Source: Bemisia tabaci
Lineage: Eukaryota > Arthropoda > Insecta > Hemiptera > Aleyrodidae
DNA length: 64,000 bases
NCBI RefSeq assembly: GCF_918797505.1
Contig: NC_092793.1
Span: forward strand, 45,310,243-45,374,242
Direction of reading: 5' to 3'
Part shown: positions 27,621-40,700 of the stretch, piece after piece
How positions within the stretch are numbered: the stretch's first letter is position 1
Layout: each line of letters opens with the position of its first letter
The notes under the pieces: model-generated
The model's database searches: none
The model's input: only the letters and a program-made list of their open reading frames with translations
What the model was told of the DNA's origin: nothing
Program-made: the position numbers and the translations under genes

Positions 27621-30600
27621 GTCTCTTATTGTTTTTACAACTTTTATAGCTTAGATTAATCAGTTCTATTGTCAAGTTGAGTTCATTTGCATGAGACTAT
27701 GCTCTGTCGTTGAACCGCTGTATTCATTGCTTCTCTTGGATGCCTCTCATAACTATTCTGGTCCCTTGAGTTTAAAAGTTTCAAAATGAGTGGCCTGAAG
27801 TGAAGCAGAGTAATGATAAGTCTTAACGCCACGAGTATTCCTCAGAAGAATGAACTCAAACTACTTATCGTTCAAAAACTGTCTGTCAGGGAGCTTCATT
27901 TTGAAGTATTCCAACGCTTCAGGAAAACAGAAATTTTATGAAAACAACCTCCGAAGTCTTCTTGCTCTATTGAGAGGTGGTTTTAAATGAACATCGCACA
28001 AAAAATCTTGCATGACAGGATATTAGGAGGATATATATTCAACCCTTGAAGAAATGAATTGACCGAAAGGATCTATTAATGTCAGAACGTCTTTGGTGTC
28101 AAAATGTCACTAAGGAGACATAGGACGGACAAAACAAAATCCAATTAATCATAGCTTTCTTCTTGGTATTTTATATTATTTTTTTTCCCCCCTTAGGATA
28201 CGAAAACGAAGTAGGCCCTTGTTATTAATGAATGTGTTTCAAACAAGTTCATGTGTGAAGTCTTAGGAAGAATCACTGCTTGAAGAAATATCCCAATCAA
28301 ATTTTTAAGTGACAAAACGGAATAATTTCTCATTGGTGATACTATCTATCTTGCGAGGATAGTAGGTTTCTGAAAAGCACTAATGCCATCTAGCAAAAAC
28401 TTTTCAGTAGTTCTCCGTTAGAAAATTATGTCTCCGTCTCCTATTACTTCTTTCTACCTGGATTTATTTTACTTCGCTTTGAGAATCAGTCAGCTTCTTA
28501 GACTAACAGCACATATGGTAGTTAATATCATCTCTTCTGCTGATATCTGATAGTATTGATGGAATAAGAAATTGTCAAATTATTTGCAAAGATCATCATC
28601 GGCTTGTCAGGAGGGAAAATAACAATTTATGACAGGAACTTCTGTCCCATTTTCATCCTCTAAGAACTGGCCAATTTTCCAAATACATTCTAATCAAAGG
28701 ATCTGTTCATTGTGAGATCCATTAATAAAGAAGTATCTAGCGTCAAAATCTCCTCTATATATGATGTTTAATTAGATAGCTCTCTAAAGGAACAAAGGAA
28801 CCCCCCCCCCTCCCTCTCTGTAAAATGGCGTCCCATTTTTCAGAGGTTTCATTATTTCTTTTTACACATCTTTTATACTGTAACAATACTAATTTCGTCT
28901 CAGAAAATTTGATATGCCATGGAAGTTTTCTGCAGCATAACATTTCACTCAAGGTTGCAATTTAGACTCCTCAGCACTACATTTGTTATGTGGTTAATGT
29001 CTGTAGGTTTTCTGTTTAATGATCTGTTAATTGATCATACCCTCAACTTATTTGTGATAACATTATTTTTTCCCCCAATTTGTAGTGAAAACTACAAAGT
29101 TTCAAATTACTGGTTCAATTTCTAACAAGAGAAACAAAGTAGAATCAAATTATTTTCCCCAGTTTCATGATCCAATGACTGTTGAACCCTTAAACTTCTG
29201 TGAGGATTCAATGCTTAAAAGGGGGGACTGAACTAAAGTGGGACTGAACTTTTTCCATTTGGTTTGCTCAGAGTTTGGAGACATGCCTACCCAATAAAAT
29301 CAGTGCAATCTCTTATTATTACTCTAATGTTTATTTTAGAAATCAAGTGTGACAAGATACGTATAATGAAGATTATAAATTAAAATATGGGAAACCCAGC
29401 ACCTATAAAATAGCAAAGACCCACTTTTACATGTTTTAGTTTTTCCATTGGAATAGGCTCCAAAAGGTGGCCTTCTCAGTGGCCACCAGTCATGCTTGAT
29501 GGTCATATTACCATCATTTAGCAAAACATTGGGACAGTCAGTTCCAAGCTCAAGTCACTAGTTGATCATCTCATTTTAACTAATTCTTGTTTTGAATGCA
29601 GTGAATTCAATTGTAAGTCCCGGGATTAGGAGAATATTAAGTCATTATTTGAGGGGAAGGGGATTGTCTCTCAGGCCCAAGAAATTAAAAAAATATGAAG
29701 CACCCGATCTGTGTGCTTCTCTCTAGGATTTGGCACTTCTCTCCAGAGGAATTTAGAATTCAATGAAATAGGGTTAACCGAAATCAAGATTTCACAAAAA
29801 ATTGTTTTACTATTCTCTGGTATTTTGCCCTTTCCTCAAATTTGGGGAAGTAGTAGTTTCCATTTTAAAAATAGACAAAGGCAATAATCAATAGGAAGAA
29901 TGCTCCTCCAATACACTATGAATTTTACTCCATCGCATTTTTTAGAAATGGTCATTTACTTTATCTTTCACATGTCTATGCAAGATTTTGATTTAGTGTG
30001 TTGTATTGTACCCTTAAAAATTAATTTTATAGCTCCCTGAACTGATTCTGAATCATCCTAGTTTCATTCATTTCAAACTGTAAATTTTTTCTCTTCTTCT
30101 CTACCCTGTATAAAGTGTGAATTATCAAAACTGGTTGCTCAAGAATTAATGTTTGAACTTTCTATACTTAGGAAACAATGTAAATATTCTCATGGTCTAG
30201 GCACCTACCTATACCTTTGTATCTGTTTCTTTCTTCCTCTTTTGTGTTATTACCTTATACCGTTAATTATTTATTCAATACAAGTTTGTATGTACATTTC
30301 TATTCCCCTACATTACTTTTATTCTTCTCTGTATGTTTATTTTATTGTATTCTATTCTTGTTTAATTTACTCCCCACGCCTTTGTTTATTTCAATTAAAA
30401 AATATTTATTTATTTGTCTAGTTTGTGCATATTTTGTAAATATTTTCAGAGTTCTTGGGCTGTGATCTCTGCATTAAGTTATATCATTATTTTTCAAATC
30501 ATGAATAAGCAAAACTCTAAAAAAAGAAAAAATGAATAAAAAAATTGGAACACCAGTGATTAAGTTATTGCATTATTAAAGATGTTGTTAAAATATTAAC

Positions 30601-31800
30601 TGATGTATTTTCTTTTTTTCTCATTCTACCCTCTTTCGTTTTGTTTTGCTATTCGCGACATCATGAAAACACTTTCACACATTTTAATAAAAGTCTCAAG
30701 ATAGCATTTTGGCTCACTTATAAATTCTTAAAGAGACGTCTTTAAATTTTAAAAATGAATGTGAGAATTTATGCAAAAGAATTTACTCCTGTTACTTAGA
30801 TTTTTTGCTGTTAGTGGACGTGAGAAAGCTGAAATTCATGATGCATCATACTTTTTAAAAAAAAAATCGCCATAGTTTCAGATAGTTCTCAATGGTAGTT
30901 TCTTTCCTGAGCCCAGACTCAGGTGCACTTTTAATTTAATTGTTCTCACTAAAAGCAATCAGCCAAATTCTGTGAGTCAGTGTTGCCAGTCAATCAATAT
31001 CCTGCCAGAAAATTCACAGTTTGAGAAGGAAAGTCTCTCTCATGAAATCATTAGATCACTTTTAGATTCGATAGAAAAGCTAGGCGCTCCTCCTCGATTT
31101 CTTATTGAAAATGCTGAAGTTACTTCTTATGTTCCTCTCATTTGAGGCAGGGTTTTCAAAGTGACAATCCTCAAACTTGATAGGATCTTCCTGGAATTAG
31201 ACCTCTTTCTCACAACAACCATGAATCTATAATGTCAAATTCATGAAGTAATATTTCACTACAGTTCCTCACATATACACCTGCTCATTGCAGCTTAATT
31301 TTATGTGTTCAATAACTCTAAAGAATTTCTACCTTTCCAAGTAAAATATTGCTCAGGGTTGACTTCAGTAGTAGTATTCCGTGGTTTACGTGTACATTTT
31401 AATTGAGAAATAAAACATTTCAAATTAAAGAAACGATTATTAACATGACGGGGGAGCTCATGTGGAACGTACCGTTAGTTGCACTAAAAAAATACTATTG
31501 TGACGCTTCAACATTTCTGACTTCGTTTACTTTTTCAGCAGAGGACCACCCATTATATCCGCACAAAATTTTCAGAAAACTTTTTTTAGTTCCTGGTTTC
31601 AGAGAAATCATACCTTCACTCCAGGGCAGAATGTTACTAAATTCCATTTAAGTCATCGTTGGGCGAAACTTTGAATAAGCCTCAATGCTTCCAATATTTC
31701 TAAAATTCCATATCCTTTGACTAGCAATAGAGAGGGTCACCAAATTTTTACACTCTTGGAACTGTTTATACCTATACTGACAACTTGATTTCACCCCAAA
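27621..31800. other. intergenic DNA between spen and fl(2)d
   Basis: AT-rich sequence with no ORF that looks like a gene. A run of ten C bases lies at 28801-28810. AATAAA hexamers occur on the plus strand near 30536 and 30687 and could serve a longer spen transcript. Short ORFs near 30149-30465 are Phe/Leu/Tyr-rich products of T-rich DNA and I do not call them genes. Confidence 0.6.
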
Positions 31801-32000
31801 AGACTTGGGAGGCGCGTCATTTTAAATGCCCCGCCACAAGAGCACCAATGTTAACTAGTATTCGTCATCAAATGGCATCCAAAATGGCTAGTGTCCAACC
31901 TCAACTGCAACAACCTTGCTCTCTTTCCCTCCTCTGCCCCTGCTCTCGCTCTCGCTCTTTAATTTTAAGCCTCTAGCCGCCGTGGAACTTCTGTGAAATA
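31801..32000 (+). promoter_or_regulatory. fl(2)d: candidate TATA-less promoter / first-exon region for fl(2)d
   Basis: The start-codon exon of fl(2)d begins right after a splice acceptor (ACAG ending at 34743), so a noncoding first exon must lie upstream. This stretch is locally richer in CpG than its AT-rich surroundings and holds an AAAATGGC box (YY1/Pho-like) near 31880 and a GAGA-type tract on the minus strand (alternating CTCTCG near 31940-31960). It sits 2.8 kb upstream of the ATG exon. A donor-like GAGGTATGC near 32180 could end the exon. Purely inferential. Confidence 0.25.
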
Positions 32001-32854
32001 TTAGCAGAATTCAGTTTCAATTGAAGATTTAATACATTTTCTCTCTTATCAAGAAACTGTATTCATCTTGATCCGCAACAATAGTTTCCCTAGTAATTTT
32101 TGATAACGCCTTGAATTGGTTTTGTTTATGTGTGCAGTGCGTACGTTTTCGTTTTTTAAGGTTATTGTTCCCTCCGAATGAGGTATGCTACTATTCCATT
32201 ACATTTTATTCAAATGGAAAGAAACTTCCGCTGTTTCATGTCATTAATAAGCACAATTTAGATTCTGCGATGATTAGAGCTCTCGACAACCAGACGAAGC
32301 GCAAGGTTGCTAACCCATAATCTGCATGAACCCTAATCAATTCCGCTCTTCGATCCCCAATTCAATTTGATTCCTATCTTAGTAAGTGCTCACACTATCA
32401 AGATGTAGCTAATCTAGACAAAACCAAAATCAGATGCTGTTTGTGACCATGAAATGTCAAAGTCATGCCATATCAGGAATAGGTACATCGACTATCTATC
32501 CATGACTGATCTGAACAGAGTTTGTCAACAAGTTCACCAGCATTGCTATCTTTTTATAAAATATCAAAATGTTTCGTAGTTTTCTGACAGAAAACTGATG
32601 ACTTTCATGCCAACACTTTTTTTCGAGTTTCCCAAGAGGGTTCATGACACAGTGCGCACAACAGGAAGATTTTCCTAAAGGCCAGAGTGATGATCATTGG
32701 GCACCTCAGCTTCAGATATTTCGTCTTGATTCAAAATCTTCAGGAGTTCACCTCCTCTTCTTCAAGCACAAGATGAATGTTTTTAGTGGAGCCGGGCGGA
32801 TTAGATTTCCATGGAGATAGCCTCACTCTTTTGAAATAGGACCTAACAGACTTA

Positions 32855-33647
32855 GGGGAGGGGCGGGCAACGTGGAACGGGCGGGCAAAGTGGAATTTGG
32901 CCTTTTAAAAAAATCTGTCAGTCCTATGGCGACTCTGGTGGTTGAAATTGAAACTAGAGAGGGCACCCATCAATTAGAAACTGTTTCTATGCAAAAAACA
33001 ACAACATAACCGATAAAAAATGACGGCAATAGAAAACCGGTCCTCCGCAAATTTTTTTCGCACCCATGAAAACTTATGGGGCCACGGGCAAAGTGGAATG
33101 GGCGGGTAAAGGGAATATGGTCATTTTAAAAAAATTATTCATCCTGTGGTGCTTGAAATCGAAACTAGAGAGGGTACTTATCCATTATAAACTGTTCTTA
33201 TGCAAAAAGAAAAACATAAGCACTAATGAATCACGAAAGTAACTAGCCGGCCCTCGCTAGATTTGGCCCGCGTTCGTGAGAGCTTTTTCGTATTTAAAAG
33301 TGTCAAATTAATAAATCCATGAATCTTACCTAATCAGTAATTGCTCTAGTTTCGATTTCAAAAGCAAAATCTAACTGAATCGGTTTCTCCTTTTAATTAT
33401 TAATACAATTTCAAGGGGCGGTGTCTCGAATTCCATTTTGCCCGACTTAAAGTGGAATTCGGCCTCTTTTTTTGTATTTAATTTTTCTTGGCGCTTTTTG
33501 AAGACTTTTCCGGCTTCTTTTACCTTTTTTTGATAAGAAAGCGATGAAACTTCAATAAATTATAAATAAACAGAATGTTTTAGGTAGTTGAGACAAATTT
33601 TCTGTAGCGCGTTGAAAAAAAGTGTTCCACTTTGCCCGGCTCTCCCC
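32855..33647. mobile_element. MITE with GGGGAG termini and TA target duplication
   Basis: Both ends carry the inverted repeat GGGGAGRGSCGGGCAAMGTG, about 25 bp, and the element is flanked by TA on each side (32853-32854 and 33648-33649), as expected for Tc1/mariner-type insertion. The interior repeats a unit of about 215 bp, starting near 32870 and again near 33085, each with GGGCAAAGTGGAAT and the later motif GAAACTAGAGAGGG, and a third, inverted partial copy lies near 33340. No transposase ORF, so non-autonomous. Confidence 0.75.
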
Positions 33648-34453
33648 TACCTACTATCAAAAGACTGGAATGTGCTAAAGTCTGAAGTGAGAAAACTAAT
33701 TTCATCATAATACCTAGGAAGCTTTATGCTTACTATCGAAATTTTTCCCATTTCAGTCCATAGGCGCCAGTTACAATTGGCCCAATCAACGATAAGTCTA
33801 TTAAGCTTCATTTTATTTTTTGATAGCAAGGTTATGTTTTTGTATGTACTCAATGGATAATGTCGCACTTCCTAGATCACACCATTGCTAACAAGAATGA
33901 GGAGGTCGTAACTACTCAGTTTTGTCACAGCAAATTAGTGGATATTTAAGGTAAATCACAATTGTCTTCGCAACATCCGAGCATTGATGAGTGAGGCAGT
34001 CACCGTGTAGCCCGATCAGAGTGGCCCTTGACTGGCCGAAGTTGCATGAGCAGCACCTTTGAATCCTTGTAGAGTAACGATTTTTGGTATTTAGCTCTCA
34101 TTTCTCTAGTTATCAGATAATGCCATTTATGGACTCATCAGTTTTCTGAAGTGAAATTTCATCCTCTTTCGAAAAGGTTTCTATAAATTCTTGCACAAGA
34201 TCAACTCCTGGGAAGATATCGACATGAAAATTAACAAGCATCATGTGTTCACCCATAAGAACACATGTTAAACCGCAGCGGAGTTTCATCCACCAGCAAG
34301 ACGTCACAGAAACATAGTTACGGCCCCTCCTTTCTCATAGGCAATAGTTTTACATATCTCAGGCAGCTACCATAGGCCAAAGGCTTCAGTTGTAAGGTAA
34401 CTGTACCTACATGTTTTTTTCAAAAATCTTGCAAGGAAAGGAATCACATACGG

Positions 34454-34576
34454 AAAAGTTGGAAAATCAACTCTTAAACCAGGTATAATCATATACTCAT
34501 TTACATAATCTGACTTTCATTCAATCCGTTTTACAAGTATTTGTCAGTATCTTGTTCAAGAGCTGATTCATTGTAT
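34454..34576 (+). repeat. 123-bp direct repeat, copy 1 (upstream of fl(2)d start)
   Basis: Nearly identical to 36088-36210: I see only two or three differences over 123 bp, for example CTCTTAAACC against CCCTTAAACC. The two copies are in the same orientation, 1.6 kb apart, and bracket the first coding exon of fl(2)d. No terminal inverted repeats are seen. Confidence 0.9.
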
Positions 34577-34763
34577 GAATTGTTTTTAATGCAAGAGTTA
34601 GAAGAGAAAATGTGTGATATTTTAGTGTATTCTCTTCAGAGAATACACTATTTTTTCTAGTTCAAGCCATTTTCAGTAGTCCATCACTCACTTTCTCTAC
34701 GTATGTTGTATCCTTCTATTATAACCCTCTATTTTCCTTCACAGCATCATCAAGTGAAATCTG

Positions 34764-37700
34764 ATGGCAGAAGAATCTGGACCTGACATAACCAATCCCC
34801 CGGAGCCAGTCCACCCAAGTCCACCAGCAGTTCATCGAGTGAGACTCAACAGCACAGAATTAGCATCTTTAGACCATGAAGATCTTATCAAACAATGGAA
34901 TATGCTTGATGCATATGCTGACCAACTTGAAGCCAGAATTGCAAGTCAACAAGGTAGAACCCCCATTGTTTTCGGAACTGTTTCATAGTTTTCCTCTATA
35001 GAAACTTGTTCTGTGCTTTGGTCAATTTCTTTAACTCAGTATTACTCACTCTTCCGTGATTGTAACCTTTCATACCGTGTAATTTAGTTTTTGTCGCAGT
35101 GACTATCGCGTAAAATCTCTAATCTTTCAGTGCTGATCACTGTAAAATTTAATTTTCAATTTTTCTTTCTATTATTCCACAGAAAGGCTCTTTGTGTTGT
35201 GACTCTTTTAAATATTTTATTTTTGAAGCTAACGGAGCATTTTGAATTTATTAAACTGTAATTTCTTAAAGTTCCCTTTCTTCAGCTTTAAATTATTTAT
35301 CCGAATGTAATAATGACCCCCTTGACTCAAAACTCAGTATTAGCTCCAAGTGCGTATCCTTTTGATATCAGAGTGTGGGTTTCTTCAATTTTTCATCCTG
35401 GATGAACCATGATTTGGTAAAAATTGAATAACCTCAATCAAGTGACAAAAAGTGAGTGTGTTTCCAAACAGTGTACGGGCGGAAAAGTGCGTATTCCAAG
35501 AGTTTTCTTCGCATTTTCAATCAAATCAGTGAATCGAAATATTTCAACAATTAAAACCAAGTGTGTTGTTCATAACGAACAAAAAAATTCCTGGATTTGT
35601 GAATGATGCATTATTTGCTGCGGATATTAGCAATGACAACTTCTTGTCCAACGAATGTGTCTGATGTAAAGTCGGTGACCATCATGAAAGTTACGCAAAG
35701 GCCCTACGTCTCAGTTTCATCTCTCAATGAGCAGATTTTTTCAGCATGGTTGGCCGTGCTTTTAACTGGCAAATTGAAATCTTAGAAAAGTGAGAGTTCA
35801 ATAGAAACACCACCGCCGGAGTCTCACAAAAAACATCTGTGTTCTACACAGATGCTGACTCTGCTATCGCGTACAGAAATTATTCATCATTCATGTCTTA
35901 CATTTCGTGAAGTAAGTCTGACCTTATTCACAGTGTACCTTATGTGTGTATGTAGCTCTTTTGTAGATAATGTTATGCATGATTTTCAATCACTAATGTT
36001 ACATTACCAACTTCTTTGGGTAAATGTTATGCCATTGCTCCAATCACAATATCCTTTTGATTGATTTTTTTCCTTTTTGATTTTTTGGAAAGTTGGAAAA
36101 TCAACCCTTAAACCAGGTATAATCATATACTCATTTACATAATCTAACTTTCATTCAATCCGTTTTACAAGTATTTGTCAGTATCTTGTTCAAGAGCTGA
36201 TTCATTGTATTTTTTTTCCTTTGTACTAGGCTCATTCAAGGAATAATTTTCAAGAAAGAAGTTAAATTATGAACTCTGATTTTCAAGCTATACTGAGTAG
36301 CAGCTATCAATTTTGTGGAACATGGGCTTTTTATTTTTGTACTTGAATAATCTAATTTGAACATTTATATTATTTCACTTTCCAAACTGATAGGAATTTG
36401 TTCATCAGAATTTGAGTCATGAATTATTTTTTATGCAACAGGTTCATTTGGGGATAAGAGTATGAAGTGTCTTTAAACAATAAATTTTTGGATTTCAAGA
36501 TGCTAAAAATCGGCAAAAATTAATATCTTGTACACTCATGTAAGCAGAGAAAAAGAAAGAAATAATGATAGGAAATTCAAGACAGTGGATAGCATGGTTG
36601 GATGTAATAACATGAAATACCCATACAGAGTTTTTGCTTGTGCCAAGTCAAGACTGATTAATGTCAGGGCTGAGCATTACTCTTCATTTAATATCTTTAA
36701 ATAATAGCGTTTAAATAACCTTCAGTAGTTTTGAATTGAAACCGGTTGTTTGAATGCAAGTCTTTGAAACGAAATTGAAATGTATGAGATGCAATGATGG
36801 ATCAGACATGTGTGGTACAATAGATGCTAAGGAGAACCAAATGAACAATTAAGTTACATCAAAGACATGTTGCCGAAAAGATGCACCCTGTAAAGTTGTA
36901 CTCATCCAAAAGACACATTAATTTTCAAGCTGCCAGAAAGATTTTTGCTCAGGATATTAGGAACTTACACATTTTTCAACTGAGTCAACTGAGAGTAGGT
37001 AGATCTAGGTGAGAGATGTCTAAGCTCCCTTAACTAGTCTCAAATTCAACATCCACTCTTCAAATTGAATACCTCACAAAAGCACAAGGGTTATTTTCGA
37101 AAACCCTTTCTACTAATTGTACTCGCTCACTCAAAGCACCCCCTTTATGGTCTGCTATCAGCACTGATAGATGTTGGTTTGTAAGGTCACAACCTAGGTT
37201 ATTGATTTTATAACAGGAAATTGAGACTAAAAACAATGTTTGGAGCTCAAGCGAAGAGGACATTGTTGTCACCCTAGAACTGCACAGTGAACTTTTGAGT
37301 TTGATGGTCTTAGGTCAAGAAGGTTTTTTCTGGAGGATAATCAATATTAGTAAAAATATAAACGTGGAAAGAACCTATCACAATTTTTGAAATGACAGAA
37401 AATTTGTCTAAAATTTTTAATCTTTGATAGAAGTTATTTTTATATTTTGCAACAGTGTTTAAAAAAGTACCCTCAAGGTTTGTCGCGACTCTGGCTGGTT
37501 GACATCAAAGTGTTTAACCTACTTTTGAATTAACCAGTCACTGTCGGAGAGGATGGTTGTTGTTGAACAGAGTTAGTAACCAACAATGCACCTTTCAAAA
37601 ATAAGATATCATCAGTACAAACTGAGTTCATGAATCAAGTGTGCATTTGCATTACTGTAGTGTCCCGTTAAAATCGTTGCCTATTTTCTCCTGCATTTCT

Positions 37701-40700
37701 TTGGAAATGGATCAATATCAGAAACGGAGAGTCTATAATTTCAATTTAATCAAAAAAAGGCCCCTAGGACGAAAGCTACTTTGGAATAGACGTTTTAAAG
37801 GTACTGGCTGCATTAGTTGCCTATGTAGCTAGTGAAGAGGTCTTCCCATTGAACTATTCTTATTTTTGGCTCCGAGAGCTTTTGTGTATTTAATTTACGC
37901 TGAAAAACATTATGCATGTAATTTTCATAGAATTATCAATATTTTCCTCATGATAATAACAAAATAATTCTCAGAATAATGTTTTTTACCTGGGTCATGG
38001 ACGTACTTTCAGTAATCACAGAATCATTTCATATTCCTCGAAAGTTGACCAACGTTGAGCAGTCTATGGGATATCAATATTGGACTTTCTTCAAGCAAGC
38101 CAGTCTCTTTAGACTCTGAAATTATTTTTTTACAAATAAATGTTTTTTTTAGGAAAAATAAGGTGGCTATGTTGTTCTTTCTTTCCTCGTTTAGATGCTG
38201 CAAAGATGACTAATGTGGATGAAATTCTCAAACAGCAAGAAAATGATTACTCAATACGGGAAAAGTTGCTCCTGCGTCGACTAGCCGCTAAAGAGCAAGA
38301 AGTTCAAGAATATGTTGTAAGTTCATTGTTTTTGTCAACCTTGTAAACTTTCACAAGACAGAATAAGAATCAGATTTCTGCGTGTTTTCTCATCAAATTT
38401 GATGCAGAACTTGTTGAACGTGTAGAAAACTCCCAAAATTAAAACACAAGTGAGAAATTAACATCTGTAATTTATGTTACAGAAAGGAAATTCAAATTTC
38501 ATATAGATAAAAAAACAACAGTCAGCATGGAACAAAGCGACCATTGAAAAAAATTTATTCACCAGGCAAATAACTGGAATTTGGTTCCCTAAACTTTTTC
38601 TCCTTTTTCTGATATAGGGCTCTTTTAATTAAGTAAAAAGTAAGTTAGAACGCAAGAAATTTCTTCAGCCTACAATATATTGAAAGCAGCTTAGTGCTTG
38701 CATCAACTTGAGTAGGTAAACTTAAGTTTTTTCTTGTCAGCAGATAGTTGTATCGATGTATCCTAAAAAAAATGCCATTTGTGATTGGATCTGTGAATTG
38801 AGATCTTATTTTCTAGGAGAAAATTTTCCTTAATTTTTTGCAAATGCATGGAGAAAGAAAATCTGAAATGAATATGTATTAATGACTGTTTGTGTCATCG
38901 CTGTATTTCTGTGATGCTTTTTCAGAGTCAATTAGCTGAGCTGAAAGGAGCACAAACCTCAGGAAGTGGGCTTCATTGTACACTTCTAGATCCTGCAGTT
39001 AATCTCCTTATTTCTAGACTACGGCAAGAACTCACTCAAACACGGGTAAAACTAGAAGATACTCAAAATGAGCTGAATGCCTGGAAGTTCACTCCCGACA
39101 GGTAAAGTCATCAGTCCCATGAATTTTTGAAAAACCTTTATGATCAAAAACCTTTTAACTCCTACTGGTTTTTTTAAATAGGTCACGTAACCTTGTGTTT
39201 TTTATTTGATATTCAGAACGTACCTGGTGAGTAGAGAATATGGAGATTTACGGCATATTTTAGGAGCCAAAAGACTCTAAGGAATTTCAAATGTGCCAAA
39301 ATGGCGGAAAAATGATGAAAGTGATGAACTATGGCAGTCAAATCGCCGCCTCACCTCATTTTCCACTCATGTTTGTTAAAGTAAAACGTAGTTCAATGAG
39401 GAATAAAATTGCTTGTTTACCACAGATAACATGAATGAGCTTCAATTCTTTAATTGTGAAGCTATAGTTTCGACTTCCCTATTGTTATCATGTATTAGTA
39501 GAAGGGAATTTGATGGAAATCGTAGAAACTGCAGGTCTCCTCTGATTGGAGCCAGATGACATTATTCGGTTCGAGGCGAAACCGGGGTATTTTAAATTTG
39601 TGGAAAAGTTGCGCTTCTTGAAATGCAAATTTATTGGTTTCTGAGTTACTTTTTCGCGTATTAAATGAGTTCATTGTATTCTACGTGTCATTTGCCTTGT
39701 GAATAGTGTATTTGCTAATCAAAATTTGTTCATGGTTTAGTGACCAATTGAAGCTGAGAAAGTTGACAAGGGGCAGTTCAGATATTTCGAACAAAAATTG
39801 GGCTGATCTTTTGATCCCTCTGCCCCCTCCCCCCCCCCCCCTCATTTTTCTAAAAATCACAAAGAAAGCCTGAAAAACAGCTGGGAAATGTACTTTTTTG
39901 AAATGGGACGTTTATGTTAGACTGAGTGATAAAACTCAACCCCCCTCCCCCCGTAAGTAGCTTATTTAAACTTGAACGGCCCTAATGAAAAAAAAATTGC
40001 TTTTTGGCTAGCCACTCAATAAATCAAACATTATCACAAAAGGTAGACAAAATGTCAGTTATTTTGTGAGTTAACTCAACAGTTCTGTACGAATCCCTGG
40101 ACCCATGATTCTGTCAGTACTTATGGTCTTTTCTTTCCTTTTCAGCAATACTGGTAAAAGACTCATGGCCAAGTGTAGACTTTTGTATCAAGAAAATGAA
40201 GAGTTAGGAAAAATGATTTCAAGCGGAAGACTAGCAAAGCTAGAGGGTGAACTAGCTTTACAAAAAAGCTTTAGTGATGAAGTAAAAAAATCTCAATCAG
40301 GTAATGGATTTCATAAAATTCTGGAATGTTGAAACTATCGGCCCAATGAGGTGGCTGTCGAATGTCTTATTGTTCCTGCTGTAGATTCAATTATTTGGCC
40401 AGAAAAGGCTCTGGGTACTCTCTCTCAGCTTGAACACCTGGGGATAACTAATGATATTTCTCCAACTTTACCAGAGAATGTACGGAAAACATGCCTTGAA
40501 ATCAGACTTTGGTGACTAAAATCCTGAGTGCCGGTGGTAAACGCAGTGCCTATAAAATTAACTCGGGGTTTATTTTTTGTATGGCTTGAGAAACTCGACA
40601 ACAGCAAATTTCAGCACTGTCAAGATCTCAATGGGCCTGTTGCAAACTTTTGCTAGAGCAAAAATAAGAGTTGTTTCTTATAGATAATGCCTCAAAAATC

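Noticed and set aside
32111..32320. 69-codon ORF upstream of fl(2)d as a coding gene
   Set aside because: No homology recognised; it may overlap a noncoding first exon, but nothing supports a protein.
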